Positions 25,109-33,163 of a stretch of 64,000 nucleotides of DNA are shown here, piece after piece. The notes under the pieces were generated by a model. The model had not been told where the DNA came from. It saw only the letters and a list, made by a program, of their open reading frames with translations, and did no database searches. Source of the stretch: Lewinellaceae bacterium. GTDB taxonomy: Bacteria > Bacteroidota > Bacteroidia > Chitinophagales > Saprospiraceae. Within the stretch, counting starts at the first letter, position 1, and every line of letters begins with the position of its first letter. Location of the stretch: assembly GCA_016716135.1 (NCBI GenBank), contig JADJWX010000004.1, positions 496,001-560,000 on the forward strand, given 5' to 3'. The translations under genes were made by a program, and so were the position numbers.

Positions 25109-25978
25109 TCAGCCCAGGTACGACTTCAGCGCATTGCGGTTGTACGCTTTGCGCAACCGGCGAATGGCGCGCTCCTTGATCTGACGCACCCGTTCGCGCG
25201 TCAGGCCGTACAACTCCCCGATTTCTTCCAAGGTAAGTGGTTTATACCCATTGAGGCCGTAATAGGAGGCGATTACTTCCACCTCGCGGGGCGACAAAAT
25301 GGACAAGCCCTGCGCAACCTCTTCGCGAAGCGATTCCGCCATCAACTCCAGATCAGGCTCCTGCGAATCCTCCGGCATAAACACATCCAGCATCGTGGCT
25401 TCCCCTTCTTCTGTGTTGGACAACGGCGCATCGAACGACACGTGCCGCATGGTGCTGCGCATCATGGTCTGCACCTCCCGTGGCGTCATATCGAGCAGTT
25501 CGGCCAATTCATCGTTCGTCGGTTCGCGCTCAAACTCCTGCACAAAAGAAATGTACGCCTCGTTCACCTTGTTGTACGAACCAACTTTGTTCAGGGGCAT
25601 GCGCACAATCCGGCTGTTTTCCACAATAGCCTGAAGGATACTCTGCCGAATCCACCAAACAGCGTAGGAAATGAACTTAAACCCTTTCGTTTCATCAAAA
25701 CGCTTGGCTGCCTTCATCAGACCGACATTACCTTCGTTAATTAGATCGGAAAGCGAAAGCCCCTGATTCTGGTACTGCTTGGCCACCGAAACAACGAAAC
25801 GCAGGTTTGCGCGGGTCATCTTGTCCAAAGCCTCCTGGTCGCCCTCCCGGATCCGACGGGCCAGCTCGGCCTCCTCGTCGCCCACCAACATTGGAATTTT
25901 ACCAATATCAGTAAGGTATTTATCCAGCGCAAGACTCTCGCGCGTGGTAATTTTGTGGGTAATTTTTAACTGACGCAT
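25109..25978 (-). CDS. rpoD: Primary sigma factor (RpoD/SigA type)
   Basis: This 289-aa sigma-70 factor has the short form typical of Bacteroidota. ATG 25978 starts MRQLKITHKITTRES, the conserved N-terminus; an upstream TTG is less likely. Region 1.2 is SLALDKYLTDIGKIPML. Region 2 is ANLRFVVSVAKQYQNQGLSLSDLINEGNVGLMKAAKRFD plus YAVWWIRQSILQAI. Region 3 follows (EFEREPTNDELAELLDMTPR). Region 4 has LSPREVEVIASYYGLNGY and the helix-turn-helix LTLEEIGELYGLTRERVRQI. It directs housekeeping transcription at the TAnnTTTG-type promoters seen here. It diverges from pbpC across a 247-bp AT-rich gap. Confidence 0.95.
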   Translation of the reverse strand: MRQLKITHKITTRESLALDKYLTDIGKIPMLVGDEEAELARRIREGDQEALDKMTRANLRFVVSVAKQYQNQGLSLSDLINEGNVGLMKAAKRFDETKGFKFISYAVWWIRQSILQAIVENSRIVRMPLNKVGSYNKVNEAYISFVQEFEREPTNDELAELLDMTPREVQTMMRSTMRHVSFDAPLSNTEEGEATMLDVFMPEDSQEPDLELMAESLREEVAQGLSILSPREVEVIASYYGLNGYKPLTLEEIGELYGLTRERVRQIKERAIRRLRKAYNRNALKSYLG

Positions 25979-26225
25979 GGACAAGGCATTGTTAGTGTAT
26001 GACTATTAAAACGAAATTATAACGAAAGGTTCTCAATTTTCTGCAAAATTTTTGTGAAAAAAATTGACTTTTTACAAAAAAGCCGGTATAGCCTCCCGTT
26101 TCGTTAATGCAGGTACAATTTTACTGCCAAAAAAGTTCGCACGGATCAAAAATTAACACACAAACAGTTGGCGCCTCCTACAGATTTTTCCTGACTGATG
26201 CGCCGGTCAAAATCCTGAACAGCGC

Positions 26226-28625
26226 ATGCCAGACTGGAATTTAACTTCGGTAATTCAACAGATGCACCATGCTGCCGCCAAATATGCCTGGCCAGTCTGG
26301 GACCGGTTGCGCTACCGGGTTGCCCGCTACCCAAAGACAAGCCTGGCTACGGTTGCGCTGCTCGCCATTTGGCTCTTTTGCCTTCCCCGGCCTTTATTTG
26401 ACAAACCGGTTTCCATTGTCCTCGAAGACCAGCACGGTGAGTTGCTGGGCGCCCGAATTGCTGCCGACGGCCAGTGGCGCTTCCCTGCAAAACAACAGGT
26501 GCCCGAAAACTATGCCCAATGCGTCGTGGCCTTTGAAGACAAGCGTTTTTGGTGGCACCCGGGGGTCGACCCGGTCAGCATCCTGCGCGCGCTTCGGCTC
26601 AACATGAAAAAAGGGGCGGTAGCCAGCGGCGGAAGCACCATCACCATGCAGGTTATCCGGATGGCGCGCAACAACCCGCCCCGCACGATCTGGGAAAAAA
26701 TAGTGGAAATATTCATGGCAACCCGCCTGGAACTGCGCTGTTCCAAAACTGAAATTCTGGCGCTATACGCTGCCAACGCCCCTTTTGGAGGCAATGTGGT
26801 GGGCCTTGAAGCGGCATCCTGGCGCTATTTCGGCAAAAAACCCGCCCTGCTCAGCTGGGCCGAAGCAGCAACCCTGGCTGTGTTGCCCAACAGCCCAGCA
26901 CTCATTCACCCGGGTCGCAACCGCGCAACCCTGCTCCTCAAACGCAACCAACTGCTCGACCGCCTGGCTGAACGCGGTGCCATCACGACCTCCACCTGTG
27001 CCCTGGCCAAAGCAGAGCCGCTCCCGGAGGCGCCGCTGCCGCTGCCCCAGTTGGCGCCCCACTTGCTCGACCGCCTGGCTGCCGGCCTCAAACTGCACTC
27101 CGAATCCCGCTTTGCCACCGCCATCGACCGGGAGCTCCAGCAACGGGTGACCGAAATACTCCAGCGCCGCCAGGAACGCTACCGCGGCAACGGGGTGTAC
27201 AACCTCGCCACTGTTGTACTCGAGGTGTCCTCCGGAAACACCATTTGTTACGTCGGCAATGTCGTGGGTGCCGGCGCAGAACACGGCGAACAGGTTGACG
27301 TCATCGTCGCCCCGCGCAGCACCGGCAGCATTCTCAAGCCGTTTTTGTACGCGCTGGCACTCGAAAACGGCAATATCCTGCCCAACAGCCTGCTCCACGA
27401 CGTGCCTACGCAACTCGGCCAATACAAACCCGAGAACTACTTCGAAACCTACGACGGCGCCGTACCTGCCCGCCGTGCGCTGGTGCGCTCGCTGAACATT
27501 CCCTTTGTGTTGCTCCTGCAGGAATACGGACTCGAAAAATTTCACTTCGAACTGCAACAGCTGGGCCTGACTACCCTGCACCGCCCCCCAGCCCACTACG
27601 GCCTTACCCTCATCCTGGGCGGCGCCGAAGCCTGCCTGCTCGACATTACTTCGACCTATGCCCGAATGGCCAAAAAACTAAACCAGGCAACCCAATACCC
27701 GCCCCAAAAAAATACAACCGACCCCCTGAAACAACTCAGCCCATCGGCCATCTGGTTCACCTTCGAGGCCATGCAACAGGTCGAACGCCCGACCAGCCTG
27801 GGCGACTGGGAACTGTTCGAAACCAGCCGGCGCATCGCCTGGAAAACCGGCACCAGTTTTGGCTTTCGCGATGCCTGGGCAGCAGGTGTCACGCCGCAAT
27901 ACGCTGTGGGGGTATGGGTGGGCAATGCCGATGGCGAAGGGCGCCCGGGCTTGCTCGGGGTAGATCTTGCAGCACCGGTTTTGTTTGAAATTTTTGAGCA
28001 ACTGCCCAACGATGGCGCCTGGTTCGAGCCGCCTTACGACAATATGAAACAGGTGCCCGTTTGCCGGCAAAGCGGCTTTCGGGCAGGCCCCGACTGCGAA
28101 GCCGATACCAGCTGGATACCCAGGGCAGGTCTTAAAGCAGTCCGTTGCACCTATCACCGGTTGCTCCATCTCGACAGCAGTGCCGCATGGCAGGTAACCA
28201 GCGCTTGCGAAGCGCCCTTCCGAATGATACACCGCCCCTGGTTTGTACTCTCGCCGCTGGAGGAATTTTACTACATGCGAAAAAACCCGACTTACCAGCC
28301 TCCCCCACCCTTCCGGCCCGATTGTGCCGCCACGCAAACCGCCCCGGACCAACTGCCCATGCAATTGATCTACCCGAACAACCCCACCCGGATCTATGTG
28401 CCGGTCGACCTCGACGGCAAGCTAAGCAGCACGGTTTTCCAGGTGGCACACCGCATCCCGGAAACGGAAATTTTCTGGCACCTCGACGGACTTTTCCTCG
28501 GCAGCACCAAAACATTCCACCAAATGGCCCTGCAACCCGCCGTCGGCAAACACCGGCTCACCCTGGTGGATGTGCACGGAAACCGGGTAGAACAAAATTT
28601 TGAAATCATTGGAAAAGGCGAATAG
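26226..28625 (+). CDS. pbpC: Penicillin-binding protein 1C (bifunctional peptidoglycan synthase)
   Basis: This 799-aa class A PBP is anchored by one transmembrane segment (residues about 38-55) with its catalytic part in the periplasm. The GT51 glycosyltransferase domain has EDKRFWWHPGVD (Glu104), GGSTITMQVIRM and the FGGNVVGLEAAS region. The transpeptidase domain has Ser368-x-x-Lys371 in GSILKP, Ser422-Leu-Asn424, and Lys540-Thr-Gly542. A C-terminal PBP1C-specific beta domain runs from about residue 680 to the end (PNNPTRIYVPVDLDG ... HRLTLVDVHGN). In many bacteria pbpC is paired with an alpha-2-macroglobulin gene; none is present here. Confidence 0.94.
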   Translation: MPDWNLTSVIQQMHHAAAKYAWPVWDRLRYRVARYPKTSLATVALLAIWLFCLPRPLFDKPVSIVLEDQHGELLGARIAADGQWRFPAKQQVPENYAQCVVAFEDKRFWWHPGVDPVSILRALRLNMKKGAVASGGSTITMQVIRMARNNPPRTIWEKIVEIFMATRLELRCSKTEILALYAANAPFGGNVVGLEAASWRYFGKKPALLSWAEAATLAVLPNSPALIHPGRNRATLLLKRNQLLDRLAERGAITTSTCALAKAEPLPEAPLPLPQLAPHLLDRLAAGLKLHSESRFATAIDRELQQRVTEILQRRQERYRGNGVYNLATVVLEVSSGNTICYVGNVVGAGAEHGEQVDVIVAPRSTGSILKPFLYALALENGNILPNSLLHDVPTQLGQYKPENYFETYDGAVPARRALVRSLNIPFVLLLQEYGLEKFHFELQQLGLTTLHRPPAHYGLTLILGGAEACLLDITSTYARMAKKLNQATQYPPQKNTTDPLKQLSPSAIWFTFEAMQQVERPTSLGDWELFETSRRIAWKTGTSFGFRDAWAAGVTPQYAVGVWVGNADGEGRPGLLGVDLAAPVLFEIFEQLPNDGAWFEPPYDNMKQVPVCRQSGFRAGPDCEADTSWIPRAGLKAVRCTYHRLLHLDSSAAWQVTSACEAPFRMIHRPWFVLSPLEEFYYMRKNPTYQPPPPFRPDCAATQTAPDQLPMQLIYPNNPTRIYVPVDLDGKLSSTVFQVAHRIPETEIFWHLDGLFLGSTKTFHQMALQPAVGKHRLTLVDVHGNRVEQNFEIIGKGE

Positions 28626-28681
28626 GCGGTAGTTTCATTCGTGCTTTGCCAATTTTGCCCGCCGTAGACTATATTTTTTAA

Positions 28682-28736
28682 CCGCGAAGGCGCCAAGACG
28701 CGGAGCATCATTTCCTGCGTCTTGGCGCCTTCGCGG
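28682..28736. terminator. Strong hairpin between convergent pbpC and T9SS protein gene
   Basis: A perfect 20-bp stem, CCGCGAAGGCGCCAAGACGC (28682-28701) with its complement at 28717-28736, around a 15-base loop. A T-run lies upstream (28674-28680), which becomes an A-run for the opposite strand. It is placed exactly between two converging genes. The sequence is also of a type widely repeated in environmental Bacteroidota genomes. Confidence 0.75.
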
Positions 28737-28783
28737 CGAGAAATTTGTCGCACCCGGCTAAAAGTTTTCAAAAAGGACAACCT

Positions 28784-31612
28784 CTAATACACCACCATTT
28801 TCCGAACCGCCCGCTCCGTATCCGTTTTCAACTCATAGTACAGTAACCCAGGACTTGCACCCAGCAGGTCGTTGTCCAGTTCAATTGTTTGGACCCCGGC
28901 TGAATAGGCTGCCGTTTGCGTCAGCAACAAACGCCCCTGCGCATCCCACACCCGCAACGTGGCTGTTTTTGCCTCCGGCAAATAAAACCCGATCGAGGTA
29001 GCGCCGCTGAACGGGTTGGGGCGGTTTTGATACAATTCGAAGCCCGCCCGGACCGCTCCGGTGTCGCCAAAACGCAGGGCAATCGGCCGAATCTCAAGCG
29101 CCTCCGAATAGGCTTCGGGGCGCGCAATGCGGTTGGAAAGTTGGAGCCGTTCGCGCAACTGCCCCGCTTCGAGCACCCGGAAATGCAGGGTAAATTCCGG
29201 CCGCCCCACACCATTCCAACTGGCGGTCAGCGTGTTTTCCCGGTTAAAAACGGCAAAATTCTCGGCAGCCAGCCCGGCGCCTGGTTCCAGTTCAACCAGC
29301 TCCAACCCCGGGTAATTCAGCGTAAACTGAAACCCGGAAATGGTCTCCGCCGCCCGCAGCCGCACCGGCACTACAGCGCCCGGCGTCAACAGCTGATCGT
29401 CGGTGTCAAAAACCAGGCTGGGGCCGTTTCGGTCCTCCACAACAACATTAGCCAGATCCGTGGCGGCATTGCCGTTGACATCGCCGACTTTCATCGCGAT
29501 AAAATTGTGCATCGGGAGGTTGTTTTGTTGCAGGTTGACCAGCGTTTCAAATTCCGGAAATCCGCCCATGAACGGGTTGTTCGGATCAGCAAATGCATGC
29601 CCGGCCGGCACGAAGCGCCAGGCGCCATTGTTGGGGAGTTGCAGGTAAAGCCCGAGTATGAGTTTGCGCAGCTCGACAATGTCGAACGTGGTCACGCTGT
29701 TCGATTTGTTGGCGTCGGCAGCAATCAGTTTGTACGGCGACCCCAGCGCAGCCAGGCCCAGCACGTGTTTGTTGATGAGGAGCAAATCAAACGTCGACAC
29801 ACCGTTGAGCGGGCTGTCATCGCGGAACGGCGTAACCGTGTACGACGAGCCGGTGGGCACACTCAGGCTGAACATTCCCTGCGGATCGGTGAGGGCAAAC
29901 AAGTTAAACGTGGATAAACCGGGGTGCGTCCCTTCAAGTTGAATAGCGGCATTGGCAACCGGTTCACCCTCTTCGGTTTCCATGGTGCCGCCAATGAACA
30001 CCTCGGCCGGCGTACAGGTACCGTCGGGGTCTTCCACCCGGAAATTTAACACGCATTCGTTTTCATTGCCGCAGCCGTCGTAAATCGTCCAGCGGATCGA
30101 ATGGTTGCCCAACGGCAGTTGCGGCAGAGTGTAAGCCGTTGGCGCGGCAGCGGAATGCCAGGCCAGGCGCACCGTGCGGTATTTGCCGCTGACTGATACG
30201 GTTTGCAAGGCAAATTGATATTTCTCATTCGGCACCACCGGGCGTTGGTCATACTGCTTGGAAAGACCGATCGGGAAGGCCGGGTTGTTAATGTTGTCGA
30301 AAAACACACTTCCGGCAGTTGGCAGGTCATTGCTGCGCACCTCTGTTTCCTGAATATCATCCCCGTCCACATCCAGGCTCAACACGTAGTCTACCCCCAG
30401 GTTCGAGCCAAAGCAGGCGTCGGTTATGGTTACGCGCAGATCTACACCCCCCTCGCACAAGTCCTGGTTCGGGTTGTCGGGCACGGTGGTGTAATTGGCA
30501 TTCCAAAGGAAAAAATCATTGATGGAGGAATCCACGAAAGTCGTGGTGGCAGCCGGGCAGGCAAGAAATTGCGGTTGTTCGATATCCACGACTTTAATCA
30601 CCTGCTTGTACGTATAACCGTTGACATCGGCAGACCAAAAAATGCTGTAGTCCGTAGAATCCGGATCAGCCGAATGTATCCGTATACGCGTTGGCGCCCA
30701 CATGCCCGTCGTTCCTGCCGCCGAAACCACCGGCCCCGGCAGGTTGTCCGGGTGTACCGACAAGGCATTGGGCTCAGGGTTGAGCACCTGTACCAAGGCC
30801 TGGCTGGAGTCGTACCGGCAGTTATTTTTTATGATCCAGGTCCGTTCTATTTTAAAACAGGCATCGGGAACTACCGTAAAAACACTGTCGGTATGTTTTA
30901 CCTCCATTTTTTCACAATCAATCCCAAAAAACTCCGGTTCGCCGTAATAGCCCGTGGTGTCGCACATGGTTACAAATAAATCGTCGGGGAAACGGATAAA
31001 ATAATACTGTTGATTCGATATCGTGATCGTTTGCGTACACTCGCCGCTTTGTCCGCCTGCATCAAAAACTTCGAAGGTGCGGGTGATCACGCCCTGTTTG
31101 CAATAACTGTCAAACTGATCGATATCCACATCCAAACCATAAGAATCAACCCGGCAGGAAAATACCGGCACACCGAAATCCAACTGGTTTATGTCAAAAT
31201 TTTCACATAAAACGACGGTGTCGGGTGGCGCCTGGCACTGCGGCGGCAAGGAATCCAGCACCACCACCGGAAGTATGCAATCGCTGAATTGCCCTGCAGC
31301 CAGGTTGTCGGACACAGGGCCGGCAGGCACCGGCACATCGTATACCCGCAGGATTACCTGCACGGAGTCGGCCAGATCGGGACAACAAAAATTCAACGCG
31401 TCGTCAAAAGCATTGCCCAAACTGTCGCAAGCGCCCGGCTCCAGCCGTTTTATTTTGAAAAATACAGCGCCGGAGCAAGCATCTGCCGATCCGTTGTCAA
31501 CCTCCGGCGCCGTAATACCGGCATGCCCGAGCGCATCTAAAAACACATGCTGAATAGAATCGCAAACCGCAGCAGGCGGCAAACTGTCCACACAATGAGC
31601 TGCATTTCGCAA
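28784..31612 (-). CDS. HYR/dockerin/cohesin-like T9SS protein, C-terminal part (frameshifted)
   Basis: This frame is the downstream part of the gene starting at 33105: it begins in the middle of a domain at a TTG (31612) and resumes as VDSLPPAAVCDSIQ. It holds Cys-rich HYR-like beta domains, a carboxypeptidase-regulatory-like segment (ANAAIQLEGTHPGLSTFNLF), and a dockerin-like pair (PLNGVSTFDLLLINKHVLGL and SVTTFDIVELRKLILGLY, then MKVGDVNGNA). A cohesin-like domain follows (FTLNYPGLELVELEPG ... LTASWNGVGRPEFTLHFRV). It ends with a type A T9SS domain (LYQNRPNPFSGATSIGFYL ... RKMVVY). The shift lies near 31590-31597: one added base would restore LIVVDSLPP. Confidence 0.85.
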   Translation of the reverse strand: MRNAAHCVDSLPPAAVCDSIQHVFLDALGHAGITAPEVDNGSADACSGAVFFKIKRLEPGACDSLGNAFDDALNFCCPDLADSVQVILRVYDVPVPAGPVSDNLAAGQFSDCILPVVVLDSLPPQCQAPPDTVVLCENFDINQLDFGVPVFSCRVDSYGLDVDIDQFDSYCKQGVITRTFEVFDAGGQSGECTQTITISNQQYYFIRFPDDLFVTMCDTTGYYGEPEFFGIDCEKMEVKHTDSVFTVVPDACFKIERTWIIKNNCRYDSSQALVQVLNPEPNALSVHPDNLPGPVVSAAGTTGMWAPTRIRIHSADPDSTDYSIFWSADVNGYTYKQVIKVVDIEQPQFLACPAATTTFVDSSINDFFLWNANYTTVPDNPNQDLCEGGVDLRVTITDACFGSNLGVDYVLSLDVDGDDIQETEVRSNDLPTAGSVFFDNINNPAFPIGLSKQYDQRPVVPNEKYQFALQTVSVSGKYRTVRLAWHSAAAPTAYTLPQLPLGNHSIRWTIYDGCGNENECVLNFRVEDPDGTCTPAEVFIGGTMETEEGEPVANAAIQLEGTHPGLSTFNLFALTDPQGMFSLSVPTGSSYTVTPFRDDSPLNGVSTFDLLLINKHVLGLAALGSPYKLIAADANKSNSVTTFDIVELRKLILGLYLQLPNNGAWRFVPAGHAFADPNNPFMGGFPEFETLVNLQQNNLPMHNFIAMKVGDVNGNAATDLANVVVEDRNGPSLVFDTDDQLLTPGAVVPVRLRAAETISGFQFTLNYPGLELVELEPGAGLAAENFAVFNRENTLTASWNGVGRPEFTLHFRVLEAGQLRERLQLSNRIARPEAYSEALEIRPIALRFGDTGAVRAGFELYQNRPNPFSGATSIGFYLPEAKTATLRVWDAQGRLLLTQTAAYSAGVQTIELDNDLLGASPGLLYYELKTDTERAVRKMVVY

Positions 31613-33105
31613 GAAGACGTATTCCCGCAGGCATCCGTAGCGACATACCGGATTGCCGTACTCCCAACCGGAAAGTCAGCCGCCTGCCCAAAAAACGCCA
31701 TTTGTAACGAACCGCCTGAAATGTTGCCCAGGGTAGCCTGGAGCGTATCCGCCAGGCCGTCGATCGCCCAGATTGCCTCCACCGACTGTACGTGGGAGCA
31801 GGCATCCGAAACGATCAGGTCGGGCAGGTCAATCGTGTCCTGACAGGCGTCAAACAGATACTGAACAACCGTGTCGGCCGGACAATGGACGGTCGGCTGC
31901 TGGTCGTCGTCAACTTCAATCAGTTGCATACCCATGACGGCATTTTGCATCGAATCGGGCAGGCAACCGTCGCGCACCGACCATTTGCGAAACAAACGCC
32001 GGCTTCCGCCGCACAGCATTTCGACGGAGTCGGTGTAAGTCGCCGCAATTTCACAAAACGGCGCGGAGAGCAGGTTATATTGGTAAGCGCCCAATTGGAC
32101 ATAGGGCTCACCCGTGGTGGCCGGCAGTGTGTCCAGAGCACAAGAAATAACCGTGTCGGCAGGAAACAAGGCATCGTCGACCGAGCGCACGCGATTGATG
32201 CGCTGCACACAGGTTCCCACGTTGTTGGAGGCATCCAAAACCGTCCAGAACCGGGTAATTACATTGGTCACGTTGCCCGGTGAGTCGCATGGTACATCCA
32301 TATTCACATCCACATGACCAAACGAAATGGAACCCATGCAATTTTCAATCAGCACCGGCATGCCCGCCGCAATGCCCAAGCTGTCGGTCAAAAACTCCGG
32401 CGTCAAATGTGCCGTAGGCACCGCGCAGGGAATGTTTATGTCCGGGCATTCCAGTACCGGCGGCACGGTGTCGAGGATTTTTACAAAACCAAAACAACCC
32501 TGCCCGGATTCCGCATCGGTCACCCGGAACCCCTGGATCGTTCCGCGCTGGCCATCGCCGAAAACTGCCGGCGCCCAGGGGCCGTTGCCAATGGGCGCCT
32601 GGGTGTCAAATTCCAAAATATAGTCCTGCACACAAGCGTAGGGCGTATCCAGCGCCGTAGCCACATCGAGGGCAACCAGGCAATCGGCGCCCAGGAAAAG
32701 TGTAAACGTGTCGGTCCGGCAACTCAGCGCCGACGGCGCCGGCTGCACAACCACTGAAAAGGAACAGATCGCCGTATTTCCCACGGAATCCGCAACCAGA
32801 AAATTATTGACTGTCGTGCCAATCGGGAATGCCTCCCCCGAGGCCAGACCCGACAGCTGCGTCGGCGTCAATTCCATCAGGCTGTCAAATGCGGTAACGG
32901 TATAACTGTACACCGAGTCGCAAAGCCCCGAACCCAACTGGAAGGTATCGCTGGGCGGGCAAGTAATCACCGGCGGTATGGTGTCAGACAAAAAAGCAGC
33001 AGGGCTGCAAGGAAACGATACCGGGTTGGCGCGAGCTGGTTCCGGGTCGGACACAGCGCAAACCAGGGCACTCCAAAACAACAGGAGTGGAAAAAATCGG
33101 CTCAT
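31537..33105 (-). CDS. HYR-domain T9SS protein, N-terminal part (frameshifted)
   Basis: This is the upstream part of the same gene as 28784-31612. ATG 33105 begins a signal peptide (MSRFFPLLLFWSALVCA); the frame is open further upstream but without a signal. It contains three or more HYR-type beta-sandwich repeats with the pattern DTIPPVITCP, FPIGTTVNNFLVADSVGNTA, LDTVPPVLECPDINIPC and FPVGSTAIRYVATDACGNTS. Homology stops abruptly after SSCEMQLIV, and the frame then runs through 17 unrelated residues to a stop. Joined with the next frame, the intact protein would be about 1,440 residues. HYR domains usually mediate extracellular binding. Confidence 0.85.
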   Translation of the reverse strand: MSRFFPLLLFWSALVCAVSDPEPARANPVSFPCSPAAFLSDTIPPVITCPPSDTFQLGSGLCDSVYSYTVTAFDSLMELTPTQLSGLASGEAFPIGTTVNNFLVADSVGNTAICSFSVVVQPAPSALSCRTDTFTLFLGADCLVALDVATALDTPYACVQDYILEFDTQAPIGNGPWAPAVFGDGQRGTIQGFRVTDAESGQGCFGFVKILDTVPPVLECPDINIPCAVPTAHLTPEFLTDSLGIAAGMPVLIENCMGSISFGHVDVNMDVPCDSPGNVTNVITRFWTVLDASNNVGTCVQRINRVRSVDDALFPADTVISCALDTLPATTGEPYVQLGAYQYNLLSAPFCEIAATYTDSVEMLCGGSRRLFRKWSVRDGCLPDSMQNAVMGMQLIEVDDDQQPTVHCPADTVVQYLFDACQDTIDLPDLIVSDACSHVQSVEAIWAIDGLADTLQATLGNISGGSLQMAFFGQAADFPVGSTAIRYVATDACGNTSSCEMQLIVWTVCRLLRFAILFSMCF

Positions 33106-33163
33106 GATAAAGGCGGGTTGATTCACCGGTGTACCTGCTAAAATTGAACCAATTTTTTCGACG

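Noticed and set aside
26763..27596. 277-codon minus-strand reading frame
   Set aside because: Antisense to the catalytic part of pbpC with all active-site motifs on the plus strand.
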